A stretch of DNA of 64,000 nt. Origin: CAITJF01 sp032654645. GTDB lineage: Bacteria > Pseudomonadota > Gammaproteobacteria > Burkholderiales > Gallionellaceae. The DNA is taken from NCBI GenBank assembly GCA_032654645.1, contig JAULAW010000003.1, positions 434,001 through 498,000 on the forward strand. Direction: 5' to 3'. This document shows, in pieces, positions 8,539 through 16,440 of the stretch; position 1 is the stretch's first letter; each line of letters opens with the position of its first letter. The notes beneath the pieces were generated by a model. It worked only from the letters and a program-made list of their open reading frames with translations, did not search any database and was not told the DNA's origin. A program made the position numbers and the translations under genes.

Positions 8539-8647
8539 GGCTGAGGACTGAAAAAAGGCATGAGGACGGAGGGCGAAGGACTGAGTAAAGGCAAAGGCAG
8601 GGGTGAGTGTTTTCCTCGCACCTCAGTCCTCAGCCCTCAGTCCTCAA
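8539..8647. repeat. Family B palindrome (CTCAGTCCTC words) at the pseudopilin start
   Basis: GGCTGAGGACTGA (8539-8551) is perfectly complementary to TCAGTCCTCAGCC (8623-8635), followed by another CTCAGTCCTC unit. It spans the end of the spacer and the leader codons of the pseudopilin. A related string, CTCAGTCCTTAGTCCTC, lies in frame in murF near 40349. Confidence 0.8.
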
Positions 8648-9150
8648 AAGGTTTCACCCTGGTTGAACTGGTCGTAGTTATCGCCGTTCTTTCGGTTCTT
8701 GCCGGGACGCTTCTTAACCGCGTGTGGTTTTATCAGGAACAAGCGGAAAAAACGGCGATGATCGAGGTGGCAGCTGCGTTACAAAGCGCGCTGACCATGC
8801 AGCATGGACGATTGTTGACGCGCGGCATGGAATCCGAAACCACTGTGCTGGCGGCAGACAATCCGATGAAATGGCTGTCAAAACAGCCGCGCAATTACTC
8901 GGGTGAGTTTTATGACCCGACACCGCGTGCGGTTGCGCCTGGGAATTGGGTGTTCGATCTGAGGTCGCGCGAGTTGATCTATGTGCTTGGTCGCGCCGAT
9001 TATTTTATTCCCGGCAAGGACGGAAATAAATGGATACGCTACCGGATCAACCTGATGTATGACCCTGGCTCTGGGCCCTTCGGCAAAAACTCCAAAGAAT
9101 TAGTCGGCACCCTGTTCGAGCCAACCGAGCCGTACCGGTGGCTTGATTAA
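8560..9150 (+). CDS. Type IV pseudopilin with repeat-derived leader
   Basis: Minor pilin-like protein cleaved and methylated by prepilin peptidase. The KGFTLVELVVVIAVLSVLAG motif is a textbook class III N-terminus, with Glu at position +5 of the mature protein. The rest is a globular pilin head without cysteines. The leader before the cleavage Gly is about 30 residues rather than the usual 5-10, because a palindromic repeat (8539-8635) occupies this DNA. No good Shine-Dalgarno is placed for the ATG at 8560, so the true start is uncertain and could lie at another codon within the repeat. Position suggests an MshB/MshO-like component of the upstream ATPase-platform pair. Confidence 0.78.
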   Translation: MRTEGEGLSKGKGRGECFPRTSVLSPQSSKGFTLVELVVVIAVLSVLAGTLLNRVWFYQEQAEKTAMIEVAAALQSALTMQHGRLLTRGMESETTVLAADNPMKWLSKQPRNYSGEFYDPTPRAVAPGNWVFDLRSRELIYVLGRADYFIPGKDGNKWIRYRINLMYDPGSGPFGKNSKELVGTLFEPTEPYRWLD

Positions 9151-9436
9151 ACCGCCGGTTCGAGGTGCTGCCGCGTATCTTGTTGACTCATGATTTTGCC
9201 ATTCCGAAATATCCACTGTTGTATTTAACCCGGATTGTCCGTTAGAACGTTCCTTCAGCGGCATTCCTTCCCTAATGGATTATCTGGGCTTAACAGGGAT
9301 TTTTTGTTTGGGGATATGGGCGTTCATGCATGGGGCTAACGGACGCTGGGAGCGCTGTCGCGGGGAGCACTTTCACCAATAAGGTAATTATGTTATTTTT
9401 CAGCCATTATTTACGCTTAGGGTGGAAGAAAGATTT
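9151..9436. other. Spacer with no recognised feature
   Basis: About 290 bp between the pseudopilin and a small secreted protein. I see no coding frame, strong hairpin or clear promoter in it. Confidence 0.5.
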
Positions 9437-9835
9437 ATGAGGATTGCGATACTGGTTGTTTTAATATTCATCTCCGGGCAGTCTTTCGCGGAAACTAAAG
9501 ATAAAACTTCTCGATGCCTGGATGGCTTAAAAAGCGATAGCAGATTTTTTTCTATAGCTAACCATCTGGAACTGGACGGGCAAAGTGCGGGCAGTATGCT
9601 AACTGACAAAGCACGGCCTGATGCGCGGCAGAAACAGGCAATAACTGAATGGATTGATGCCAGATCAATGTGCGTCAACCTCAGCCCAAACCCGGTTGCG
9701 ATCCACATGCACATGGCATTTTTGAGCATTGTGGGGGACTTGTACAATGGTCAAATAACTTTTGGTGAATTTAACGTGAAGTGGCAAGGCCTGCTCAGGG
9801 AAATTACAAAAACATCAAACAAGCCTGCTAACTGA
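9437..9835 (+). CDS. Small exported protein of unknown function
   Basis: 132 residues starting MRIAILVVLIFISGQSFA, a clean signal peptide with predicted cleavage after SFA. The mature part is about 114 residues, helical in character, with two cysteines (near residues 28 and 79) that could form a disulphide in the periplasm. GGAAGAAAG precedes the ATG at 9437, which is preferred over the in-frame GTG at 9422. The gene stands alone, with spacers of 286 bp before it and about 230 bp after it. No family is recognised. Base composition is lower in GC than its neighbours, which fits an accessory gene. Confidence 0.6.
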   Translation: MRIAILVVLIFISGQSFAETKDKTSRCLDGLKSDSRFFSIANHLELDGQSAGSMLTDKARPDARQKQAITEWIDARSMCVNLSPNPVAIHMHMAFLSIVGDLYNGQITFGEFNVKWQGLLREITKTSNKPAN

Positions 9836-9867
9836 TCACGAAATTTGCGTAAATAACGATAGCACGC

Positions 9868-9895
9868 AGGTTGGGCACTGCACTTTGCCCAACCT
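9868..9895 (+). terminator. Hairpin, possible terminator after the small exported protein
   Basis: AGGTTGGGC (9868-9876) pairs perfectly with GCCCAACCT (9887-9895) around a 10-base loop. There is no T-run, so it may be a repeat or a Rho-independent element of poor quality. A similar GGGCAC...GTGCCC hairpin lies at 29408-29429. Confidence 0.45.
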
Positions 9896-10064
9896 AACAG
9901 AAGACTTATTTATGGACAGTAATAATTAAAAGCAAGAGGAAATTTTCCCCTCTGCCTTCCACAATCCCCCGCGTTCTTCAAAATAATTCTGTAACATTAC
10001 GCCCGGAGTGCAGTTTCCGGTTTTCGCGCGAACTATATGAGAGGTCAAATATGAAAGGTCAAGC

Positions 10065-11231
10065 ATGAAAATTCACGAGTATCAAGCCAAGGAAGTCCTG
10101 CGTCAGTATGGCGTGCCGACCCCGCGCGGGGTGGCGTGCTTCAGTGTGGATGATGCAGTGGCTGCGGCTCAAAAATTGGGTGGCAGCATATGGGTGGTGA
10201 AGGCGCAGATTCATGCCGGTGGGCGCGGCAAGGGTGGCGGGGTGAAAGTGGCGAAATCGCCGGATCAGGTGCGCGAATACGCCAACCAGATTCTGGGCAT
10301 GCAACTGGTGACGCACCAGACTGGCGCCGAAGGACAGAAGGTCAGGTGCTTGCTGATCGAGGAAGGCGCGCAAATCGCCAAGGAATATTACGTCGGCATG
10401 GTGGTCGACCGCAGCAAGCAGCGCGTGGCGCTGATGGCGAGCAGCGAGGGGGGCATGGATATCGAAGAAGTCGCCGCGCACACGCCGGAAAAAATCCACA
10501 AGGTATGGATCGACCCGGTGGCGGGATTGACCGATGCCGAGTCTGACGATGTGGCGCGCAAGATCGGCATACCCGAAGCGGCGCTTAGTGAGGCGCGTGC
10601 CTGCCTGCAAGGCTTGTATCGCGCCTTCGTGGAGAAGGATGCAATGCTGGCGGAAATCAATCCGCTGGTGCTGACCGGGGATAATCATGTGCGCGCACTG
10701 GATGCGAAATTCAATTTCGACAGCAATGCGCTGTATCGCCGCCCAGAAATCGTCGCGTACCGCGATCTGGACGAGGAAGACCCTGCCGAAGTGGAGGCCT
10801 CGAAATTCGACCTCAGCTATATCTCGCTGGATGGTGATATCGGCTGCCTGGTGAACGGGGCGGGGCTGGCGATGGCGACCATGGACATCATCAAATTGTA
10901 CGGCGGCAGCCCGGCGAACTTCCTCGATGTGGGCGGGGGCGCTTCCAAGGAGAAAGTCACCGAAGCGTTCAAGCTGATGCTGCGCAATCCTAATCTCAAG
11001 GCCATTCTGGTCAATATCTTTGGCGGCATCATGCGCTGTGATGTGATTGCCGATGGCGTGGTGGCGGCGGCGCGTGAGGTGCATCTGAGTGTGCCACTGG
11101 TGGTGCGGCTGGAGGGAACGAACGTGGAGCTTGGCAAAAAGATTCTGGCTGAATCCGGCCTGCCGATCATTTCCGGCAACGATATGGCAGATGCGGCGCA
11201 AAAAGTCGTGGCCGCTGCAAAGGGGAAATAA
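10065..11231 (+). CDS. sucC: Succinate-CoA ligase (ADP-forming) beta subunit
   Basis: Makes ATP from succinyl-CoA in the TCA cycle, together with SucD. 388 residues, the normal length. The N-terminal ATP-grasp fold is visible (MKIHEYQAKEVLRQYGVPTP, then WVVKAQIHAGGRGKGGGVKV for nucleotide binding). The C-terminal CoA-ligase half includes GAGLAMATMDIIKLYGG and LVNIFGGIMRCDVIADG. AGGTCAAGC precedes the ATG, itself a tandem copy of the AGGTCAA just upstream. sucD follows after 3 bp, so the two are co-transcribed and translated together. Nothing unusual in the coding sequence. Confidence 0.97.
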   Translation: MKIHEYQAKEVLRQYGVPTPRGVACFSVDDAVAAAQKLGGSIWVVKAQIHAGGRGKGGGVKVAKSPDQVREYANQILGMQLVTHQTGAEGQKVRCLLIEEGAQIAKEYYVGMVVDRSKQRVALMASSEGGMDIEEVAAHTPEKIHKVWIDPVAGLTDAESDDVARKIGIPEAALSEARACLQGLYRAFVEKDAMLAEINPLVLTGDNHVRALDAKFNFDSNALYRRPEIVAYRDLDEEDPAEVEASKFDLSYISLDGDIGCLVNGAGLAMATMDIIKLYGGSPANFLDVGGGASKEKVTEAFKLMLRNPNLKAILVNIFGGIMRCDVIADGVVAAAREVHLSVPLVVRLEGTNVELGKKILAESGLPIISGNDMADAAQKVVAAAKGK

Positions 11232-11234
11232 AAG

Positions 11235-12116
11235 ATGTCCATACTGATTAATAAAGATACAAAAGTCATCACTCAAGGCATGACCGGCAAGGTCGGCCAG
11301 TTCCACACCTTCCATTGCCGCGCCTATGCGAACGGTGCGAATTGTTTTGTCGCCGGGGTGAATCCGAAGAAGGCGGGTGAGAATTTTGAGGGCGTGCCGG
11401 TTTATGCTTCGGTGATTGACGCCAAGAAAGCTACCGGCGCGACCGTCTCGGTGATTTACGTGCCGCCTTCCGGCGCGGCTGCCGCGATAGACGAGGCGGT
11501 AGAGGCCGATCTGGATCTGGTGATTTGCATCACCGAGGGCATTCCGGTGCATGACATGCTGAAAACACGCTACAAGATGCAGGGTAAACGCACGGTATTG
11601 ATCGGCCCGAATTGCCCGGGGCTGATTACGCCGGACGAAATCAAGATCGGCATCATGCCGGGACACATACACCGCAAGGGGCGTATCGGTGTGGTGTCGC
11701 GCTCCGGCACGCTCACTTACGAGGCGGTCGGGCAACTTACCGCGTTGGGACTGGGGCAGTCTTCTTGTGTCGGAATCGGCGGCGACCCGGTCAACGGCAT
11801 GAAGCATCTGGATGTGATGAGGTTGTTCAACGATGACCCGGAAACCGATGCGGTGATCATGGTGGGCGAAATCGGCGGCAGCGACGAAGAGGAGTGCGCG
11901 CGCTGGATTAAAGGCAATATGCGCAAACCGGTAGTCGGTTTCATCGCGGGCATCACTGCGCCTGAAGGCAAACGCATGGGGCATGCGGGCGCCATCATTT
12001 CCGGTGGGCAAGGGGGTGCAGAGGACAAGCTTGCCGTGATGGAAGAATGCGGCATCCACATCACGCGCAACCCGGCGGAAATGGGTAAAGTGATGCAGAA
12101 GGTGTTAAAAGGGTGA
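11235..12116 (+). CDS. sucD: Succinate-CoA ligase (ADP-forming) alpha subunit
   Basis: Forms the CoA-binding and phosphohistidine half of succinyl-CoA synthetase. 293 residues. The N-terminal CoA-binding domain includes GMTGKVGQFHTFHCRAYANG. The active-site histidine, phosphorylated during catalysis, is His250 in the GHAGAIISGG motif. AAAG precedes the ATG three bases after the sucC stop. The final codons AAA GGG TGA are the first unit of a run of GGGTGAA words that continues as a palindromic spacer towards terC, so a repeat may have set the exact C-terminus. Confidence 0.97.
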   Translation: MSILINKDTKVITQGMTGKVGQFHTFHCRAYANGANCFVAGVNPKKAGENFEGVPVYASVIDAKKATGATVSVIYVPPSGAAAAIDEAVEADLDLVICITEGIPVHDMLKTRYKMQGKRTVLIGPNCPGLITPDEIKIGIMPGHIHRKGRIGVVSRSGTLTYEAVGQLTALGLGQSSCVGIGGDPVNGMKHLDVMRLFNDDPETDAVIMVGEIGGSDEEECARWIKGNMRKPVVGFIAGITAPEGKRMGHAGAIISGGQGGAEDKLAVMEECGIHITRNPAEMGKVMQKVLKG

Positions 12117-12178
12117 AGGGTGAAGGGGGCACGCGCGAAGCGCACCCCTTTATCCCTTATCCCTTATCCCTTTCCAGA
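12110..12178. repeat. GGGTGAA / TTATCCC repeat spacer between sucD and terC
   Basis: Two GGGTGAA units are followed by a GC-rich centre (GCACGCGCGAAGCGC) and then by CCCTTTATCCCTTATCCC units. The two halves are roughly complementary, so the spacer can fold into one long imperfect hairpin. It is another repeat family abutting a stop codon. Confidence 0.6.
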
Positions 12179-12189
12179 AAAGGAATGTA

Positions 12190-13059
12190 ATGCTGGAAAT
12201 GATGTACTCCGCCCAGTTCTGGGTAGATGTGCTCAAGATCATCATGATCGATCTGCTGTTGTCGGGCGACAACGCGGTGGTGATCGCGCTCGCCTGCCGC
12301 AACCTGCCGCCGCAGCAACGCAAGAAAGGCATCATGTTCGGCGTGGGTGGTGCGATCGGGTTGCGCATCGTGCTGACTTTTTTTGCGGTGGGTCTGCTGT
12401 CGTTGCCTTATCTCAAACTGGTGGGTGCGCTGCTGCTGCTGTGGATTGGCGTCAAACTGATCCTGCCGGAAGAAGAACACGATGCGGATAGCATCAAGGC
12501 CGATACGCGGCTGTTCGGCGCGATTAAAACCATCATTGTCGCCGACTTCGTGATGAGCCTGGATAACGTGCTGGGTGTCGCTGCTGCGGCGCATGGCAAT
12601 GCCATGCTGCTGGTGTTCGGCCTGTTGGTGAGCATCCCGTTAATCGCATGGAGCAGCCAGCTGGTGCTGAAACTGATTGATCGTTTTCCGCTCATCATTT
12701 TTGTAGGCGGTGGCTTGCTTGGCTACGTTGCAGGGGAGATGCTGGTAAGCGATGCGATGGTGGCGCATGTGATAGAGGATATGCCGCATGCCGTTCACTG
12801 GCTGCTTCCCGCCGGGTGCGCCGTGCTGGTGGTGGTGCTGGGCAAGTGGCTGGCGATACGCAAGGCTGCGGCGCTGCCGGTGGTGAATCTGCTGGACGAA
12901 CAAGTATCCAGCCCTCACCTCCATCCTCCCGGCCCTCACCTCAATCCTCCCCCCGAGGGGAAGGAGGCAATCGCCCTTTCCCCCTTGGGGGGAAAGTTGG
13001 ATAGGGGGTTGGGGGAGGATGCAATCGTCCCTTCCCCCCGTGGGGGAAGGTTAGGATGA
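12190..13059 (+). CDS. TerC-family integral membrane protein with repeat-derived C-terminal tail
   Basis: Polytopic inner-membrane protein of the TerC/YjbE family, implicated in metal (often manganese) export. About eight hydrophobic segments. The family motifs are the acidic membrane sites IDLLLSGDNAVVIAL (residues 20-34) and VADFVMSLDNVLGVAAAA (about 118-135), likely the metal-binding positions. AAGGAA precedes the ATG. The family part ends near residue 238. The last 50 residues (12903-13059) are rich in Pro, His and Gly and are coded by C/T- and G-rich palindromic repeats, so they are probably not native. No manganese riboswitch is visible upstream. Confidence 0.82.
   Translation: MLEMMYSAQFWVDVLKIIMIDLLLSGDNAVVIALACRNLPPQQRKKGIMFGVGGAIGLRIVLTFFAVGLLSLPYLKLVGALLLLWIGVKLILPEEEHDADSIKADTRLFGAIKTIIVADFVMSLDNVLGVAAAAHGNAMLLVFGLLVSIPLIAWSSQLVLKLIDRFPLIIFVGGGLLGYVAGEMLVSDAMVAHVIEDMPHAVHWLLPAGCAVLVVVLGKWLAIRKAAALPVVNLLDEQVSSPHLHPPGPHLNPPPEGKEAIALSPLGGKLDRGLGEDAIVPSPRGGRLG
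12911..13058. repeat. Palindromic repeat block coding the terC tail
   Basis: Contains CCCTCACCTC words, then CCTCCCCCCGAGGGG, CCCCCTTGGGGGGAAA and CCTTCCCCCCGTGGGGGAAGG hairpins in series. The arms match those of family A repeats. The terC frame reads through them to TGA at 13057-13059. Confidence 0.75.
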
Positions 13060-13102
13060 GGGTGTTTTTGCATCAGATGGCAAACATTGATAAGGGGGCA
13101 AG

Positions 13103-13528
13103 ATGAAAATACTCATCCCTATAGACGGTTCCGCCAGCGCCAACCGGGCGGTGGATCAGGTGATTGCAACAGCCCCCCTGCTGAAGGATGCCCCGCAGAT
13201 TTTTTTATTGAATGTGCAGTGGAATATTGCCTCCGGCAACGTGAAGCTATTTATCAACCAGGAAACCATCAACGACTATTACCGCGAGCAGGGCATGTCG
13301 GCACTGGCGCCAGCGCGCGCAAAGCTGGATGCCGCCGGATTGGCTTATACCTACCACGTCAGTATAGGCACGCCGGCGGAGGCCGTCGTACAGTACGCGC
13401 AGGAGATGCAGGTTAACCAGATTGTCATGGGGGCGCATGGGCAGGATGCACTATCTGCATTATTGCTGGGTTCGGTGGTGAACAAGGTGTTGCATCTCGC
13501 TACCACGCCAGTGCTTCTGGTTAAGTAG
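13103..13528 (+). CDS. UspA-type universal stress protein
   Basis: 141-residue cytoplasmic protein of the universal stress fold, the length of a single-domain UspA. The N-terminus MKILIPIDGSASANRAV carries the usual Asp near the first strand. The ATP-binding signature G-x2-G-x9-G-S is present as GAHGQDALSALLLGSV, so it is predicted to bind ATP. GGGGGCAAG precedes the ATG. It has no operon partner on the same side; the terC gene ends 43 bp upstream. Its exact stress role cannot be read from sequence. Confidence 0.88.
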   Translation: MKILIPIDGSASANRAVDQVIATAPLLKDAPQIFLLNVQWNIASGNVKLFINQETINDYYREQGMSALAPARAKLDAAGLAYTYHVSIGTPAEAVVQYAQEMQVNQIVMGAHGQDALSALLLGSVVNKVLHLATTPVLLVK

Positions 13529-13546
13529 TCTTGCACCTGAGTTAAC

Positions 13547-13864
13547 GTGCACGTTGCGAAGATCGAGGACGCATCAGGTATATTCTCGGTGGGGGCGAGC
13601 CAGTATCAGATGGTGTGTGGTAAGCTGCCGTTCAAAGGTGGCTCGATGGCGCATCAAGGGTGCAGCTCAAGTTCAGCATCGCCAATGGACCACATGCCGA
13701 CATTGTTGAGCATCAGGCCGGATGTGCCGCCGTGTGTGGTGGCGATCATCAACAAGGCGTTGGCAAAGAAGGTGGAAGAACGTTACCAGACAGGCTCTGA
13801 AATGGTTGAGGCAATCCGCCGGTGGGCTGCCGGTCTGCAAGTAACAGGGAGTGTGCAGGGGTAA
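13547..13864 (+). pseudogene. Frameshifted C-terminal remnant of a Ser/Thr protein kinase
   Basis: The fragment reads YQMVCGKLPFKGGSMA and, near the end, IRPDVPPCVVAIINKALAKK with VEERYQTGSEMVEAIRRW, the closing lobe of a Hanks-type kinase. Between them the kinase sense (LKFSIANGPHADI) is only found in another frame, so two compensating frameshifts are present. The catalytic N-lobe, HRD and DFG motifs are all missing, and the upstream uspA gene begins right before it. The remnant sits directly before a PP2C phosphatase and an FHA gene, the place where a cognate kinase would normally be. Confidence 0.8.
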
Positions 13865-13868
13865 GGTT

Positions 13869-14693
13869 ATGAACATTCAGGAACCACTCGAAATAGCCAG
13901 CCAAACCCATTCCGGCATGGTTCGGCCACACAATGAAGATAGTGTGGCCCACGATGCTTCCTGCGGTTTGGTAGTGTTGGCTGACGGCATGGGCGGCTAT
14001 AATGCCGGCGAAGTCGCCAGCGGTATTGCGATTTCCGTGCTGTCCACAGAGGTCAAACAGCGCCTGAAGAGCGTGCGCCCAGAAGGCAAAGATGACAGCG
14101 GGGAGCAAATTGGCGTGGCGCTGCTGCGCGAGAGCGTGCAAAAGGCCAATACTTCAATATACAGTGCAGCACTGAGCCAGCCGCAATATTCCGGTATGGG
14201 CACCACGATTGTGGCCGGACTATTCTATGACAACCGCGTAGCTGTGGCGCATGTGGGTGATTCGCGTATGTATCGGCTGCGTGGTGAAACCTTTGAGGCC
14301 ATCACGCGTGATCATTCGCTGCTGCAAGAGCAAATTGATGGCGGCCTGATCAGCAAGGAAGATGCGCGCTCGTCCAGAAATAAAAATTTAGTGACACGCG
14401 CAGTCGGCATTGATACCGAGGTTGCAGTGGAGGTGAATGTCCATGAGGTGCAGGTAGGGGATATTTATCTGCTCTGTTCTGATGGGCTGAACGACATGGT
14501 GGAGGATGAGGATATTGGCTCCGCGCTGCAGATGCTTCAGGCCAACCTGCCGCTGGCGGCAAACCAGTTGATTGAGATGGCAAACGATAATGGGGGACGC
14601 GACAACGTGTCCGTGATACTGGTAAAAGTTAACGGCAGCTTCGCCGCACCGCGAGGCTGGCTGGAGGAATTGTTGTCCTGGTTTAAAAATTAA
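13869..14693 (+). CDS. PP2C-family Ser/Thr protein phosphatase
   Basis: Metal-dependent phosphatase that removes phosphate from Ser/Thr on target proteins. 274 residues, the size of bacterial Stp-type enzymes. Metal-ligand motifs are all present: RPHNEDSV, LADGMGGYNAGEVAS, GDSRMYRLR, SDGLNDM and GGRDNVSVILV. AGGGG lies 7 bases before the ATG at 13869. It is followed by an FHA protein, which in such clusters binds phosphothreonine, but its partner kinase is only a remnant at 13547-13864. It would therefore act on phosphoproteins made by a kinase elsewhere, or have lost its role. Confidence 0.92.
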   Translation: MNIQEPLEIASQTHSGMVRPHNEDSVAHDASCGLVVLADGMGGYNAGEVASGIAISVLSTEVKQRLKSVRPEGKDDSGEQIGVALLRESVQKANTSIYSAALSQPQYSGMGTTIVAGLFYDNRVAVAHVGDSRMYRLRGETFEAITRDHSLLQEQIDGGLISKEDARSSRNKNLVTRAVGIDTEVAVEVNVHEVQVGDIYLLCSDGLNDMVEDEDIGSALQMLQANLPLAANQLIEMANDNGGRDNVSVILVKVNGSFAAPRGWLEELLSWFKN

Positions 14694-14732
14694 ATTGCGG
14701 GGTTTGAGAATTAAATTACGGGGATCGATGAT

Positions 14733-15530
14733 ATGGCGGCGAAACTGATACTTAGCATGGAAGGTGTGGTGCTGCATGAATACACTCTGAACAAGGAGCG
14801 TATGACAGTTGGACGCAAACCGCATAATGATATTGCAATAGATAATCTTGCTGTCAGTGGCGAGCATGCCGCAATAGTAACCATTCTCAATGATTCGTTC
14901 CTGGAGGATATGGACAGCACCAACGGGGTGATGGTGAACGGCGAGCAGGTCAAGAAACATTTCCTTCAGAACAACGATGTGATCGAAATCGGCAAGTACA
15001 AGCTGAAATACATGAACGAGCACCAGGGGCACGCTACTGTGTCAGATTTTGAAAAAACCTTAGTGATGCGTCCGCCAGTTAAAACACAACCGGCCAATGC
15101 ACCCAAGACAGATGGTTATACGCCTACAAAAACACAGGACAATTTTCGGACCGATCTTGCAACAACCGGAAAATTTGAAGCTGTACAGCCACAAGCGACA
15201 ATTGCCCAACCCGTTGCAGCATCGCCGCCACCCCAGAAGGCTCCCGTGCAGCCAGGCGCCGCAGTTCATCTGGCTGCAGTGCAGATACTCAGTGGCCAGA
15301 ATGCCGGCAAGGAACTTGATCTGGTAAAGAACCTGACCACTCTGGGTAAGCCCGGCGTGCAGGTGGTGGTTTTGACGCGCCGCCCGCATGGCTATTTCAT
15401 TACCCATGTTGAAGGAACAACTTACCCGGCAATCAATGGCAAGGCGATTGACGAACACCCGCATCAACTAAATGATCACGACATCATCGAACTCGCGGGA
15501 ATCAAGATGGAGTTTTATTTCAAGGATTAA
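14733..15530 (+). CDS. FHA-domain protein (N-terminal FHA plus degenerate second FHA-like domain)
   Basis: 265 residues. The N-terminal FHA domain (about 20-95) has the phosphothreonine-binding residues in order: GRKPHND, S-G-EH and DSTNGVMVNG. A proline/glutamine-rich linker (about 110-180) contains several threonines that could be phosphorylated. The C-terminal part (about 185-265) repeats the FHA outline (LGKPG, INGKAI, LNDHDIIELAG) but lacks the conserved Arg and His, so it may be structural only. It likely docks phosphorylated partners in the signalling block. The start codon has a weak upstream GGGG, so its N-terminus is fairly but not fully certain. Confidence 0.85.
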   Translation: MAAKLILSMEGVVLHEYTLNKERMTVGRKPHNDIAIDNLAVSGEHAAIVTILNDSFLEDMDSTNGVMVNGEQVKKHFLQNNDVIEIGKYKLKYMNEHQGHATVSDFEKTLVMRPPVKTQPANAPKTDGYTPTKTQDNFRTDLATTGKFEAVQPQATIAQPVAASPPPQKAPVQPGAAVHLAAVQILSGQNAGKELDLVKNLTTLGKPGVQVVVLTRRPHGYFITHVEGTTYPAINGKAIDEHPHQLNDHDIIELAGIKMEFYFKD

Positions 15531-15650
15531 CGGTGCGCCTGCAGGTTATCAGTACACTGATGTGATACCCCCAATTGGATTTGCCTTTCAGACAAAAAAA
15601 CGGCTGGACAAATAACCGGCAGACCGAATGATTAATCTGGATAGTCAATA

Positions 15651-16415
15651 ATGAAACTCAGGATACTCGGCTGCAGCGGCGGTATAGGTGGCAATGCTCG
15701 CACCGCCTCGATGTTGCTGGACAACGATATATTGATCGATGCGGGCACCGGCGTGGGCGAACTCAGCCTGACCGAACTTGGGATGATCAACCATGTATTC
15801 ATCACCCACCCCCATCTCGACCATATCGCCTGCCTCCCGTTTCTGGCTGACAGCGCGGGCTTCATGCGCGACAAGCCGTTGACCGTCCATGCTACCGGGG
15901 CAACCCTGGAAATTTTCAGGGAACATATATTCAACTGGAAAATCTGGCCGGACTTTTCCCAGATTCCCAATGCGGTGCAGCCGTACCTGCGCTACAACAC
16001 GATATTTCTGGGGCAGACCATGGAACTGGAAGGGCGCAAGATCACCGTGTTGCCAGCCAACCACGTGGTGCCGGCGGTGGGTTTCCAGATTGACAGTGGA
16101 ACGGCCAGCCTGGTATTCAGCGGCGACACCACAACCAACGATGCCTTTTGGGAAGTAGTCAACCGCATTGCCAATCTGCGTTATCTTATAATTGAAACCG
16201 CCTTCTCCAATGCGGAAAAAGAACTGGCGGTGCGATCCATGCATTTATGCCCCAGTATGCTGGCTGAAGAGCTGCTCAAGCTTAAACTCCACCCGGAAAT
16301 TTATATCACGCATCTCAAGCCTGGGGAAGTCGAGTTGACCATGCGGGAAATCGGTGAATGCGTGCACGGCTTCACCACAAAAATGTTGCAAAATGGGCAG
16401 GTGTTCCAGCTTTAA
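15651..16415 (+). CDS. MBL-fold hydrolase of the class II cyclic-nucleotide phosphodiesterase type
   Basis: 254-residue metallo-beta-lactamase-fold protein. The metal motif is H53-P-H-L-D-H58, and further ligands are likely in the PANHV, SGDTTT and THLKP regions. The layout matches class II 3',5'-cyclic-nucleotide phosphodiesterases, which hydrolyse cAMP or cGMP. Directly downstream is a protein with a cyclic-nucleotide-binding domain, which supports a cyclic-nucleotide role. Substrate cannot be read from sequence; some relatives act on other phosphodiesters. Gap to the next gene is 25 bp, consistent with co-transcription. Confidence 0.8.
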   Translation: MKLRILGCSGGIGGNARTASMLLDNDILIDAGTGVGELSLTELGMINHVFITHPHLDHIACLPFLADSAGFMRDKPLTVHATGATLEIFREHIFNWKIWPDFSQIPNAVQPYLRYNTIFLGQTMELEGRKITVLPANHVVPAVGFQIDSGTASLVFSGDTTTNDAFWEVVNRIANLRYLIIETAFSNAEKELAVRSMHLCPSMLAEELLKLKLHPEIYITHLKPGEVELTMREIGECVHGFTTKMLQNGQVFQL

Positions 16416-16440
16416 GGCACCTTTATAATAGCTGAAACGA

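Noticed and set aside
10059..12059. A 666-residue open frame on the minus strand across sucC and sucD
   Set aside because: It is antisense to two certain genes and has no recognisable domain; the high GC content keeps stop codons rare on the opposite strand.
12116..12189. A manganese (yybP-ykoY) riboswitch before the TerC gene
   Set aside because: The 73-bp gap is a repeat spacer and none of the conserved riboswitch segments is visible.
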